Positions 24,576 to 36,992 are shown, counted from the stretch's first letter. The stretch is DNA of 64,000 nucleotides from Polytrichum commune (GCA_950295325.1 OX485803.1:51413554-51477553); one strand, 5' to 3'. Numbers and translations are program-made. Notes: a model not told the origin generated them from the sequence alone.

Positions 24576-24770
24576 CAATGAATGGGACGAACGAACTACT
24601 AGTTGCAGCTTAGGGTGTTGAGTTTAAGAAATAACTGGTTGAAGTTCAAGATTATTAATCATTTCAAAAGAATCTACAGAATACACCTTAAATCAATTAA
24701 AGAAAACCGAAAGATGTTAACATGTAACCAATTGGAAACACTAGGAACTTGACCGATTATACCCAAATAC
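24576..24770 (-). repeat. Dispersed ~200-bp repeat, copy 4 (inverted)
   Basis: Inverse orientation: begins CAATGAATGGGACGAACGAA and ends TTGACCGATTATACCC. It then continues into CTCCCCGGACAGT, the inverse of the sequence upstream of copy 3. Confidence 0.6.
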
Positions 24771-25170
24771 CTCCCCGGACAGTCACAACATGTTTCCTCC
24801 CGGCCCTTGCCCGAATTATTCTCTTGCCAAGGGTAAGTGGTAAATTAGGTGGAGCTTAGCAACATTACGAGGACCACAAACCTTTTGATAATTGTTGTCA
24901 TGTAATGACATGAGCCATCATCCATATTGCCGCCATCTAGTAACTATCTCCAAACTAAAATCATACCGTGGTAGACTGCCTGATGGACTGATGAGAAGAG
25001 CATGTTTGACTCTCCATAATTTGAGCAAAAACTTAGCAAAAACACACATGCTTGATGTAGGATAACTTAGAGGCCAACTCTTATAGTTACAAAATAGCCC
25101 ACCAATGAACACGAAGAAGGCTGAGGTGAATCAACCCGTACATTGGTTCCTTAGAGACAAGGGTTTAGGA

Positions 25171-25313
25171 ATTTGGGCGAACCAACCCATACACTTGTTC
25201 CTTGTTGGATGCCTAAACCCTTGCCTCCAAGGAACCAGTGTACGGGTTGTTTCGCCCCAACCAGGGTTTAGGCATCCAAGAAGGAATGAGTGTATGGGTT
25301 GGTTCGCCCAAAT
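25171..25313. repeat. Fold-back repeat, copy 2
   Basis: The left arm ATTTGGGCGAACCAACCCAT pairs with the right arm ATGGGTTGGTTCGCCCAAAT. GGATGCCTAAACCCT pairs with AGGGTTTAGGCATCC. The central part repeats a diverged arm. It is the same family as 519-1056. Confidence 0.85.
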
Positions 25314-25329
25314 CCAGGGAGAACCTACC

Positions 25330-27750
25330 ACTAGTTACAGATGAACCGGTCCAGCTGAAAAAAGAACAATTGTGAGGTGTTATTGATCAATTGTGGGAGC
25401 AAGAGTGTGAAGAGATTGTGGGGCATGGACTTGGAAGGGCAAGCAACGGGGACTCCAGGAGGGGGCAACTAATGCTTGTGGATTACAAGTTTGGGCTTGG
25501 TGAGAGTTTAAAGGTTAACTGGCCATGTTGGATATTTTCGACATCCATAAAACAGTAAGGGTAAAGTCTTTGGTCTACACGACCAAGATTATATGCACAA
25601 TCCATGTGGCCCAGTCAATTCATATGTAATAAACAAAGTGGGTATCTTGCAAATAATGTGGCCCATGCTAATAATTATAATTATAAGTGTTGTAATGTAG
25701 ATAATGCTAATGTACATAAGTACTGAGCGTACATGCTTTAATCTAAAGAGTTTTTGAATGTCTTGTTTGAATGTCATATGCAAAAGTTCAAAGTTTTGTT
25801 CTTTGATGACCTAAAACTAACACATGAGGTCGATGTTAAGGTGGTGGGCATTCTAAAATTCAATATGTATTTATTGGGCAAGATTAGGGTGTTGGATTTA
25901 GCAACATCTACCTTGTAACATTTGCCACTTCCTTCTTATCTTAGGTAAGTAATAGATTTAGAGCATGTTCACATGTTATCAACACAAGGCCCCGCAATGG
26001 GACAATGCCAGGTTAAGCCAGGGAGCTAGACCCACACATCAAGACGAACCACAATTATAGAGCTGACAAGGTCCGGAAAGCTCTCTCATGGCCCGAGCGC
26101 ACCAAAATTTCCATCCAGGGATTATGTTCAAAAATAGATGTTGGCCCATCACTTTTCACACTATTACAACCGAAGATGCCGACATATGGTATCAGATCTG
26201 GCCGGTGTGATCAACCCCTCAAGTTGGAATAGCTTGGATCTATCACAACCCAGCTTTCAACTCCTCTAAGAGAATCAACTAACTTATCAAAGTCTTTGAC
26301 CAAGTGAAATATAATCTTAGCTTCAACTATTTATATGTAAAGCTTTGTGAGTTGTAAGATATTAGTTTGGATCACAGGACCCACAGTTTATGAAGTTTCA
26401 TGTGAAATCTTCACAGTGAACTTGTGGGACACAATAACTTATTACTACTCCCTCTAAAATAATGTCACCCTTTTTAGCACCCTTTTTAGCACCCTTTGTG
26501 TTTGCATTTGGTGTACAACGTGTGAACAAGCCCTTACAACTGTCAAACTTCTGGTTGGTACTCATCAACCTCATCACGGCGCATGTTACTCGAGAACAAA
26601 ACCTTCGGTGAGCTGGGAAATACATCAAGTGCCCAGAGCATTTCTTGGTTAAAGCAGCTCATCTTGACTTTGCCATTGTGGTTGTGCAGATGTCAGCTTC
26701 GTTTGACCCATTGATTAAAGTGGTAGGCACTTCTGCAAACTTGGAAGCAAGCAGGCAGCCCAGCTGCCCAGGAGTAAGTTATGGATCTACCACCTCTTCT
26801 ATACTTGGTCGGTAAGGGTGTCAATAAAAATATCCACGTCTAATATGTCCCATTAAGAAACTCTTATTACGTACTGCGGGCTTGCACAATCAAGAATCCA
26901 TCAGCATATCCACTGGAAATCCTATTCTAAGTGGCTCTTTCAATTGCTCGGATAGGTCATGTGCAGATTGCTAGATAAAGAGATTGGTTGCCCAACAGTA
27001 ACCAATTTGAATGCATCAAATTTGACTTGAACTTCAATGCAAAATTAAAGCTTGGTGCAATTTTGTTCCACCATGAAGACTACATCCAGCTTCTACATCG
27101 AAACTTCTGATCCAGCTTCAACACAATGAAACCTCATTGCACCCTCATTGCACCCTCATCAACATTCAATGTCCACAAAAATACACAAAGACTTGGTTCA
27201 AGTAAACTGATGAAATGAATTTTGAAGTGCTGCATAAAAAATAATCATCTGTTTGTGTCAACATGCGATTTGTGACCTCTTCATAAGACGTAGTTCACAC
27301 TGATTCCGCCAAAAACATGTTGTCTCATCCAAACTCTATTCCAACTCTCAGTTGTTTTGTAAAGGGTACTGACTGCACCCAACTCTGCAGACATATCTAA
27401 TCTATCAATTTGAACCTGACTGGTGTCCACACCAACACTTATCAGGGGCTAGTGGTTCGAATTGCTACATGTAAGGTTCCCGTCTGTGTTCTACCTCTGA
27501 TTTGTTCACCCAGATATCTGGTTAAATCCTGATTGTGCCGTACATCTTTGATGACCTAATCAACAATCTTATCTTGTGACCTTCCAAGAGTGAAAAGTTT
27601 CTTTTACCATCTTCTCTTCAAAATGTCAGTGCAGAATCCTACTTGACCCTGCTTAGCTGCAAAAACAGCTCAAGATTTTGTACCTATCTATAAGCCCGGG
27701 TAACTTTCTAAGGACAGCAAAATACCTGTCTCACATTTCAATCCTGTGTG
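25330..27750. other. Intergenic, downstream of mtHSP70
   Basis: No gene is recognised. A direct doubling of TTTTTAGCACCC lies at about 26469-26494. The end near the HSP70 stop should contain its 3' UTR, but no clear polyadenylation signal could be chosen. Confidence 0.45.
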
Positions 27751-27763
27751 CATGTCATCGTTT

Positions 27764-30700
27764 TTACTTCTTTCCTGCGCTCACGTCCTCATAGTCAGCT
27801 TCAGTTGCTTGCTGCCCTCCTGCAGCACCACCTCCAGGTGTGCCTGTTGGCCCCGAAGACTGACTCTTCATCAAAGTCTCTCCAATTTTCATGGAAGCCG
27901 TCTGGGCAGCAGATATCTTCTGTTTAATATCCTCAACATTCTCAGACTCCACGGCCTTCTTCAAGTCTGCAAGTGTTGAAGAGATTCCATCAACTACATC
28001 TTGCGGCAACTTATCCTTGTGCTCATTCAAACTCTTTTCAACCGAGTATATTGTTGTGTCTGCATCATTCTTTGTGTCAATGAGCTGCTTCCTTTCTTGA
28101 TCTTTTTGTGCGTACAACTCTGCATCCTTGACCATGGTTTGGATGTCAGCTTCAGAGAGTCCTCCCGAGGATTGAATGGTAATTGTCTGCTCCTTACCTG
28201 TGGCTTTATCACGAGCAGAGACGTTTACAATACCGTTGGCATCAATATCAAAGGTCACCTCAATTTGTGGTACACCACGTGGAGATGGAGGAATACCCAC
28301 AAGGTCAAACTGGCCTAGGATTTTGTTGTCGGCCGCCATCTCGCGCTCCCCTTGCAACACCTTCACACCGACTTGAGTTTGTCCATCCGCAGCTGTTGAG
28401 AAAACCTGACTTTTCTTTGTTGGAATGGTGGTGTTGCGAGTGATCAACCGAGTGAACACGCCCCCCAAAGTCTCAATACCCAAAGAAAGAGGCGTCACGT
28501 CCAGGAGAAGGATATCTTTGACATCACCTCGTAACACTCCTCCTTGAATTGCGGCACCCATTGCAACACATTCATCAGGGTTAACACCCTTGCTTGGTTC
28601 CTTGCTGAATATGTTACTCACAATTTCCTGAACCTTTGGCATGCGTGTCATTCCACCGACCAACAGTACTTCATCAATCTCCTTAGCAGTCACACCTGCA
28701 TCTTTAAGACAATCCTTGCATGGCTGCTTCGTGCGCTCAATCAAGTTGTTTACCAACTGCTCATACTTGGAGCGGGTCAGGGTTATGTTCAGATGTTTTG
28801 CCCCAGAGGCATCAGCAGTGATGAAGGGCAAGTTGATATCTGTTTGAGGGGTGGAGGAAAGCTCCACTTTCGCCTTCTCAGCTGCCTCCCGAAGTCTTTG
28901 AAGTGCCATGCGGTCCGAAGAAAGATCAATAGCCTGCTCTTTCTTAAAATCGTCAACCAAGTGTTGCAAAAGAGCATTGTCAAAATCCTCTCCTCCAAGG
29001 AATGTATCTCCATTCGTGGCCTTTACCTGGAAGGCAAGGTCCATTCCCAAACCATTAGAATACAACCAAATATTGTAGGGAAGACTATTACTGATAATCT
29101 AATTCTGCTGGAACACAAGAGAAAGGACATCATTGCTGTTTGAGGAACATTGCTAGCTGCACATTGTATTATCGAACGATACTCACATCATCACATGAAA
29201 TGTAGAGAATTCATAACAGCAATACCCAACGTTATCTGGTTCAGAAACCTGAGAATAAGATATACCACAGGCAGTGCAGAAATGTGAAATAAATCATCAA
29301 CCGGCAAGAGAGTACCTCAAATACACCACCAGAGATCTCCAGAATTGAGATATCAAAAGTTCCGCCTCCCAGATCAAAGACAGCGACCAAGCCTTCCTTT
29401 CGGTCCATACCATAAGACAGCGATGCAGCTGTTGGTTCGTTGATGATTCTTAGGACATCAAGTCCTGCAATTCGGCCCGCATCTTTTGTTGCTTGTCTTT
29501 GAGCATCATTGAAGTAAGCAGGTACAGTAACAACAGCCTTTGACACGGGTCGACCTAAGTAAGACTCTGCAGTCTCCTTCATCTTGCCAAGAACGAAGGC
29601 CCCCACTTGACTAGGTGAATGCTTTTGTCCCCCAGCCTCAACCCACGCATCCCCATTTGGTGCTCTAACAATTTTGTATGGCACCATCTTGGCCTCTTTC
29701 TGAGTTTGAGGATCATCGAATGAACGACCAATCAAACGTTTTGTTCCGAAAAGAGTGTTTGTAGGGTTGGTAACAGCTTGTCTCTTAGCTGGTGTGCCCA
29801 CAAGACGCTCACCCTTGGGGGTGAAAGCAACAACAGATGGTGTTGTCCGTGCACCTTCTGCATTCTCAATCACCCTTGGCATCTGTAGGACAGTTTACAA
29901 TAAAATCCATCAGTGCACTGAAACAGGCTGACCATACCATATATCAACTTCAGGACATAATCACAAAAACATCCCAAAATATAAGAAAACCACATACTAC
30001 ATCAACCAGCATTACCACTCACATCATTGGCTACACACAACAACGGTAACTCTCCACAAGAGAGTTGACAGATTTGGTTAAGACAATCTTGCTCACCTTC
30101 CCTTCCATAACAGCTACACATGAGTTGGTAGTTCCCAAGTCAATACCAATAACATCACTGCCTGCTCCCTTTGAACTGCGCAAACAGAATCAACAGCTGA
30201 GTTCAACCCTTAACAACCTCAAGGAAGGCACTGCATGGCATGAATTCTCATCGATCACACTAAATGCCTAAAAGGTCCAAAAGTGGTTAATATAGGATTA
30301 TATGCACTCTTTTCATCCTAATGGAAGATTCTTGGAAGGTTACAACCAAGCTCATTGGACTTCTTGAAAAAATTACTGACATGGAGGTGGCCTCATCTTG
30401 ATGTGGCCATACATGTGATCATAAGAAATTACAAAACTACAAGAGTGTAACATATTGGCTATAACTCTTACATGTGAGATTACTTGCTTTGTATCTTTAT
30501 ATAGCATGAAAGAACAAAGGACTTGTAAAATGTTTTACCCATTATCATACCATTTGTTCAACATATGAATCCTTGAAATAACTAAAATTGAGCTAATTAT
30601 CAAATTTGCATATTGCAACAATATTGATGCGAGTCTAAAATGTATCTCCAACAATTTTGTAGAAGCACACAAAGCCTTTTGAAACCATAAACCAGCATTC

Positions 30701-32149
30701 TATAGTAGATCTTATGAAAGTGCGAAACCCTTTACGCATTTAGGGGTTAAGAGAATCCAGCTTCCAGAGTTCCAGGACCTCAGTACCTGTAAGCTCTCAT
30801 TGGGGTCATCATTCTGTGCAACATTGATGATGCCAGAGCGGATGCTGGCGTCTTCTGTACAGCCTGGATCACATACAAATGCCTCAGTTCAACCATCATC
30901 GCCTAAAGATTGAAGAAAATTGCAATGAGGATCAACTCCAGTCACCTCCCAACTATCAACTCAAACCCCAACACCCAGAACTCCCCTTGTTGTTGAAGTA
31001 ACAAGGATGGCCCAGAAAACAGTTCCAAAAATAAAGTGAAATCCATTAGAGTCGCCCATTTCAATATCCACCACATAGAACTAGCAGCTCCAGATATTCA
31101 ACAACCAGTGACAACAAAATTTCGCAGCATTAATATATTTGCCTTGTATGCACACCATCACCAAATCCATGTTCCAAATGCCACCCACATGTGTATAAAC
31201 CCGATTCCAGTATGTCAACGTTATTAATACCCCATCGAAACTGTCACCGGTGGAGGCGGTACATGGTTGAATACACCAATTAGTTTGCAAGTGCTACGCC
31301 AAAATGCCGATGAATGCATCTAGCGATTACTCTATTTGTAGGGTTCAACTGAGGAATCATACCGCACAAGACCAAGCGAATGCAACGAACATTTTCTTTC
31401 CACTATACAATCAACTCAAAAATGACTAGCAGCTCCAGATATTTGACTACCAGTAACAATAAGAATTTAGAAGCATTGCAGAGATATATATTGGGTATTT
31501 TCTATGCGCATCATCACAAGATTACAAACCAAATGCCACTCACCTGTGTGAACATCGAAATCCAAACACGTAAATATCATCGAGACGCAATCAAAACCGT
31601 CACCTTTGGAGCCATTTCGTTGTTAGAAACCCTAGAAGTTTGTGATTGCTACAATAGAATGTGGATGAATGCCTCTAGCGATCACCCTCATATGTAGGGT
31701 CCAAATAGGAATCGTATCACACATGACAAATCCGATACAACACATAATTCCCCCCAAAATAAAATTAAAAGAAAAATAAAAAATTACCACCACGACTTCA
31801 AAAGACGGATCAAGAAAACCAACTGCATCTTTCAGAATAGTCCAAACGGAAAAGGATTCAAAAATTCAACCCAATGCCATATCCCAGGCGCCAATCTACA
31901 GCATTTGGAACCAACAATCCGATCGCATCACATTGAATCCTCCACAAACCCCCGATCGTGAACACATTACATACATCAAAAACACACAAACCCTAAAACT
32001 GCAAACCTGCTGTATAGTGAATCAATCCAAAGACAGCAGGGACGAGGAATGGAAGGGAATGGCGAACGCACATGGGCGACCACACGGGCGCTGTGCGAGG
32101 TGGTCTGGGACTTGAGCAACCGAGCCGCCAACATGCCTGCCACCGCCAT
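27764..32149 (-). CDS. mtHSC70: Mitochondrial heat shock protein 70 (mtHSP70, DnaK-type)
   Basis: Five coding exons on the minus strand: 32149-32072, 30863-30787, 30175-30097, 29882-29316 and 29026-27764 (687 codons plus stop). All introns are GT-AG. Joined, they give a basic transit peptide (start [14 protein letters not shown]) ending in RAYS, a typical R-x-Y|S processing site. The ATPase domain follows: [30 protein letters not shown] and [14 protein letters not shown]. Next are the linker [20 protein letters not shown] and the substrate-binding domain. The C-terminal tail is Gly-rich and ends YEDVSAGKK. Length matches plant mtHSP70 (about 680 aa). Its family imports and folds matrix proteins with J-proteins and GrpE. 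The first donor (HIS codon then GTGCGT at 32071) and the exon 2 acceptor (30864-30865, or alternatively 30855-30856) are less certain. The ATG at 32149 is the first in frame. No disabling mutation was seen. Confidence 0.95.
31075..31705 (+). repeat. ~345-bp direct duplication inside mtHSP70 intron 1
   Basis: ACTAGCAGCTCCAGATATT occurs at about 31080 and again at about 31425. Similar order follows in both halves: AACCAGTGACAACAA-like, CATCACCAA-like, AATGCCACCCACATGTGT-like, and an ACTGTCACC-like block. Confidence 0.75.
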
Positions 32150-32400
32150 CGCTGCAACGTAGCGCACCACAGCAGCGCAGCAGTTGGGAGCGTCGTTGAT
32201 ACAATTCGGGACGGTCTGTTTGGGTGGAGAGCTGGGAGAGAAGGGAATTTGAGGAGCGTTGGCTTGCGGCCCAAGCAGAGAGAGAGAGGGGGGTGGGCGT
32301 AATGCGTGGTGGCCGCTGAGCCGGAAAGGGCAGCGAGGAGGAAGGGGCAGCGGAAAGTGCTGGGGGCCAGGAGTTAGGAGGAGGTCAGGGTTTAGCCAGG
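32150..32400 (-). promoter_or_regulatory. mtHSP70 5' UTR and proximal promoter
   Basis: GC-rich sequence, unlike the AT-rich surroundings. It contains a CT-dinucleotide run (32277-32296 on the transcribed strand), common near plant transcription starts. No TATA box or heat-shock element could be assigned confidently. Confidence 0.5.
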
Positions 32401-33140
32401 GCTTTCCAACTTGACCTAAACCCTTGGAACTCTCCAGATGGCACGCCCTAGACTCGCCTCGTCCCTAAAGAGCACAATAGCAAGGGAGGCCACCCCAAGT
32501 GACCTCCACCTCAAGTTCCAAGTGGTTTATGTTCTCGGTTCCTTTGGCCCGTTCACACGGCGTCCCACGTCACTTGAGGTCGATCCGTACAATCTCAACC
32601 GTTGAGGGCATGGAAGTTGGGACTTACCACTTCACACGGGCTCTCAAGTCCTAAGGTCCAAGTATGACGTGGATGCCTACACGGCGACATTTTTTTAAGG
32701 TGTTGAGGCTGCGGAGTTGTGTTGAGGATTGGGTCGAGCAAAAAGCTAGGCCCAACTCTCAACACGAGTGCGCATATCTTTGCGTAAAACAATCTAGACT
32801 CGAGTTTAGTGATACTTTACCACATTCTGGTGGTGTCTAAAGGTTCGAAAGTTGGGACTCTGCTTAACATGGGTGGGAATTGGGACCCATCTTGCATTAA
32901 TCATGTGTTTCATGTCCTAGGAGAAAGTGGGCTATGCCATCACCAACACTATCTACCATTATAGCATCCTCATGGTGACCAAACTCCAAACTCCAAAATT
33001 CAAAGAAAAGTTTGTATTTTCTCATCAACTTAACATTTAAATAAAAGGAAGAAAAAGAAAAAATCCATGTGGCAACCCTCATTATGCATTGTGCAGCCCA
33101 CGTGAAGATACTCATGTGACCACCAAAAATAAAATCATCT
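32401..33140. other. Intergenic, no gene recognised
   Basis: Contains CCGTTCACACGG and CTTCACACGGGC motifs (32550-32640) that recall TTA-MITE ends. No pair of inverse termini with matching flanks could be found. Confidence 0.4.
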
Positions 33141-33144
33141 ACCT

Positions 33145-33880
33145 CAACCCCGACCCTTATACCTCAATATTGGATGACAATGTAGGTTGGGGGAAGGACC
33201 ACATGCCTATCCCAACCTCGATTGCAATAAGCAGGTGTTTGTTATTTGAACATTTCTTGTTATGCACCCACTTCTTTTAGGAAATGACATACACAATTAA
33301 CACATGATGGTTAGCAAAATCAACTCGTGCCCGTAGTCATTTGCCTCATAAATTTTGGAGCTCATATGGATATCTTATTCATCATCAAGTGAAGATTATT
33401 TATCTCGTCAAATGATCATAGAGGTCCCCTTAACTATGTTCATAATTTAGCCTATGATGATTTACTTATTTTGTGTGTGTGCAGTAGTCCTTTTGAACAT
33501 GTGTCTTTTGGTGTCTACGCCTAATCACACACCACTAGAACAAGGTACGCTCAACTTGAGTACCCAATACGAGGTTTGCTTCCTTACCTCGATTATTGGA
33601 CACTACAAGTTGAGGAAGGGCCACATGCCCATCCAAACCTCAATATATTGGATGACACAGTGGGTTGAGGAAGACCACATGACGCCCATCCCAACCTTTA
33701 CCCCAACGCAACTACAATACCTCAATCATTGGATGACAATATAGATTTAGGAAAGGCCACATGCCCACTTCAACTTCGATCCCAACTTCAATACATAAAC
33801 TTTGGGATGACAATATAGGTTGAGGTTGCACACATGTCCATCCCTATCTCAAAACCTCGATAAGATTGAGATTGGGCTTT
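33145..33880 (+). repeat. Degenerate ~65-75-bp minisatellite
   Basis: About five units of the form CCTCAATATTGGATGACAATxTAGGTTGAGGAAGGxCCACATGCCCATCCCAACCTCGAT, seen near 33160, 33590, 33645, 33715 and 33790. Spacing is irregular and units are diverged. Confidence 0.75.
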
Positions 33881-34082
33881 AATACCCTCTTTGAAGCATG
33901 CTTGGACCTCATTTGAAGCCATCCATGTACCAAAGAATTTTGAAGGGAGTTCATTTCTATTTTAGGTTGGAATGACAAATGTGGCCCCTCCATAAATCAA
34001 TAAATCCCATATATCAATTGTATTCTTCCAATCAAAGCATCGGCAATACAAAATAATCGACCCAAATTTCAATGCATAAAAA

Positions 34083-34099
34083 TCTCTCTCTCTCTCTCT
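34083..34099 (+). repeat. (TC)n microsatellite
   Basis: A short uninterrupted CT run. Confidence 0.85.
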
Positions 34100-34349
34100 T
34101 AGATTTTGTGGCTCCCTTCTTATTTTAATTCAATTTGAAACCCATTTGAAGTTGTATACATTGAAGTCTCTTCTTGGTGTCTTTAACACAATATATTTTG
34201 GATTATATATATTTGATCTAGTAAGACAACCATGCCCGTATACAATTATAAAGATCATCAAGAACTCCCATATGTACATAGAACTAAGTAAAGTCTCACT
34301 ATTGTGGCTAAATAATTGTCTATGGATTTATAGTTCTATATAAGGAATG

Positions 34350-34462
34350 GCTTAAACCCGTGGCCTCAACCTAAATCTCATGGGAACTCTGAGGTTAAGC
34401 CGCCTAAGGCCGGAATAATACTCAGATGGGTGACCTTCCTAACACTTGACTTTCGGTTCACC
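34350..34462 (+). ncRNA. 5S rRNA-like segment (pseudogene, 5S-derived SINE or Cassandra-type TRIM)
   Basis: The order of elements follows plant 5S RNA. ATCTCATGGGAACTCTGAGG and TTAAGCCGCCTAAGG match the internal A-box region. AATAATACTCAGATGGGTGACC matches the intermediate element and C box. The 3' arm AACACTTGACTTTCGG is weaker. A TATATAAGG lies just upstream (34338). The 5' third is poorly conserved, so it is not a functional ribosomal gene. Cassandra TRIM elements of vascular plants carry such 5S sequence in their LTRs. No second copy or LTR boundary was found here, so a 5S pseudogene or 5S-derived SINE is equally possible. Confidence 0.65.
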
Positions 34463-34469
34463 CTACCAC

Positions 34470-35686
34470 CTATGATCCACCCAATCATAAACGAAGGGGT
34501 TTGGGTGAAGTAGGTATTCCAGCAAATCATGTGGGAGCCTAGGGGCTTGCCCTGGGGAGGGGTAGGGGGTTATAGACGCCAAATGGCATGTCCCCACATG
34601 TTTAATGTGTTCACCTTTGAAGCATGCATTAGTCATCAATGGCCTTCTAATTCTTGTAATGCATGTTTCGGGATAACATATGGATTTAGACCAACTAAAA
34701 AATGAAAGCAACACCATATATCACACTAGTGACAACTTTGGAGTCACTTTTCTTTAGTTCTACATAAAACTTTGTGCAACCTTTGTGAAATCATCAAGAG
34801 GGCATAGGAAAGGGAGGGGGGGAAAAAACAGCTTTCTAGATAGTAGATTATAATTTTGAAGATGTACATTATATTCCTCAAACTATGTTCAAATTTCATA
34901 ATAATATTAAAAGTCTTACAATATATACTATCTGTTTGCATGATTTGGTTTGAGACTAGTATAAATGGTATAGTTTGTTGTTTTGAGTTATTTGGTGCTA
35001 AAACTTCTAAATTTTGTTTCATGCCAAGTAAACCTCTTAGATGTTCTTCAATGCATCACATTGTATGTTTGCGCTACAATGGCTTAAAATTGAAAATGTT
35101 ATCAGTGAAATCTAATAAGATAGCATTGCATCACTCCAAATAATAATCCACATTAATTAGATGATTTAGTACACCAAATGCAATATCCTTATTCCACCAC
35201 TTTTGTCAAATTCCATGTGTCTCAGGTAATGCATATGATTATCATAAATTCCTAAAAGAAAAGTATTTGAAGTCTATTTGTATGATTTGCCCATGAGTTG
35301 AAGGTGCTCGGGGGGTTCACTGGCGAAAATCGTAGAACAATGTGCGATAAAAAATAGGGTCCAATATATTCATTGTAGATAAATTTTATAAAAAATGTAC
35401 ATGTAAAATAGGGGAATTTAAAATAGTGAAACATGTTTACATGTAAAATACCATCACATATAATATTTTCAGGCTTTTTACATGTAAAATACCATCACCT
35501 TATAATATTTTCTGCAAGGTAAATACCCCCCCCCCCAATAAATAGGTCCCAAACGCACGTGTATGCAAAATATAAGAGGGAGTGAACCCCCCGAGTGAAG
35601 GTGTATATATATTTTGATTATTGTAAGGATGTCACATGGACCCATAAGTTACATCTTTGTTTCACAAAATTGTATAAGGCACTTTC
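34470..35686. other. Intergenic, no gene recognised
   Basis: AT-rich sequence. Homopolymer C run at about 35527-35537. A TTTACATGTAAAATACCATCAC block is doubled at about 35425-35500. Confidence 0.5.
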
Positions 35687-35689
35687 TTA

Positions 35690-36171
35690 GGGCCATTTCA
35701 CACTATGGCCGTTGAATTCGAGAGGCCGTGGGATTGAGTGGCCAAACTTTGTTGAGAGTTCAAATAAATGGGCTGGAAATAGCCAATAAAATATAATAAT
35801 TGGAGCCTTCGGGCGTGCATAGTATGAAGCCTCCAATTGGCCCAAAGTTCAAACCCAAAGGAGCATCCCACTTTATTCCTTGTCCAAAATACCCCCCCCC
35901 CCAATCTAATGGCCAAGATCTTGTCAGTGATTGATTTTTTTATGCAAAAAAATGACGGCCTCTCAACCATAGTGTGGGGTTACATTCCCGTCCGACCCAA
36001 ACGTCCTTTGAGAGTCCATCGCCTTCTTCAAAAGTAAGCATTTTAAATTGCAAAGGCCTTTGGACTTTGGCCTTAGTGTGAAGGGTCGAGAGGTCAAACT
36101 CTTGGTTTCTTGCAATATGATTGGAGGAAATCAACGGCCTCTCGACATTCGGCCATAGTGTGAAGCACCCC
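35690..36171. mobile_element. TTA-flanked MITE, copy C
   Basis: Left end GGGCCATTTCACACTATGGC; right end GCCATAGTGTGAAGCACCCC. TTA flanks at 35687-35689 and 36172-36174. It is 482 bp and non-coding, with internal GGCCTTAGTGTGAAGGGTCG repeating the end sequence, as in copy A. Confidence 0.85.
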
Positions 36172-36322
36172 TTAACTACACCAATGGTTTAGCGGGGAAG
36201 GGGTGGTACTTTTGAAAGCCCTATCGGATGTAGAGGTAGGTGTGGCGTGTTGCCAACCCATCTATAATGAGAAGATGTCTAAAGGGTCAAATACTGTAGA
36301 GGGCTCTCTAATTCAACATAAA

Positions 36323-36324
<2 letters not shown>

Positions 36325-36353
<29 letters not shown>
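36325..36353 (+). repeat. (GT)n(AT)n microsatellite
   Basis: A short GT run continuing into AT repeats. Confidence 0.9.
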
Positions 36354-36681
36354 AAACCTTTGTCAAACTTTGCCACATGTCATGCTCACATTGGCTTGGA
36401 TTTGCATGCTTAAGTGTTGGGTAATGTAGGAGTAGGTAATAATTAGGTCAATTAAGATCGAGCAAGGTGTAATTGTCTAGGTAGATATCTTAGCCATGGG
36501 AATCTTGTGGATTGTGACATGTAGATATTTTGAATTAAGCTAAAAACTTTTGTTCTTTGCGCTGAAACAATGGTAACATGTATCATGTAAGTTGCTTATC
36601 TCCTACGTATTTGACAAGGGCATAACAACGTGACCTCCATCGACACCAATCCAAAAATTGAGAGGCACCTTAACTACTTGA

Positions 36682-36992
36682 CACTACACTAAATATGGTA
36701 CACTAAATATTAGTGTTTGATTATATTTAGTGTTGTTATCACTTACCCTGCTCAACACTAATTTTTAATTTTTTGACAATTAGTGTTAAAACATATGTTG
36801 GAATTCTCTTTTTATCATTTTTTTATCCTTACTAACACTAAATTCCAACATGTAACTTCCATATATTACCATAGTTGATATTTAGTGTTTGAGTTTACAT
36901 TTAATGTCATTTATTTTCATAGGGTTATTGACATTTAGTGTATGTGTTCGTATTTAGTGTATCAAACACTAAATATCATATTTAGTGTAGTG
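36682..36992. mobile_element. MITE-like element with CACTA-type ends, copy 2
   Basis: Starts CACTACACTAAATATGGTA and ends ATCATATTTAGTGTAGTG, nearly inverse. The interior carries one diverged copy of the 79-bp unit that is triplicated at 8694-8930, plus the shared stretch CATGTAACTTCCATATATTACC. No clear target duplication. Confidence 0.7.

Noticed and set aside
28544-29143. 199-codon open frame on the plus strand
   Set aside because: It is antisense to the long mtHSP70 exon and intron 4; the minus strand has the conserved chaperone motifs.
31986-31996. Telomere-type CCCTAAA
   Set aside because: It is a single unit, not an array.
32150-32170. HSP70 start at 32170
   Set aside because: The codon there is GTG; the first in-frame ATG is at 32149 and gives a normal transit peptide.
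34350-34462. A functional 5S rRNA gene
   Set aside because: The first third and the closing stem are too diverged.
36682-36992. Definite CACTA transposon
   Set aside because: Ends resemble CACTA but flanking triplets differ (TGA and GAG), so the class is left open.
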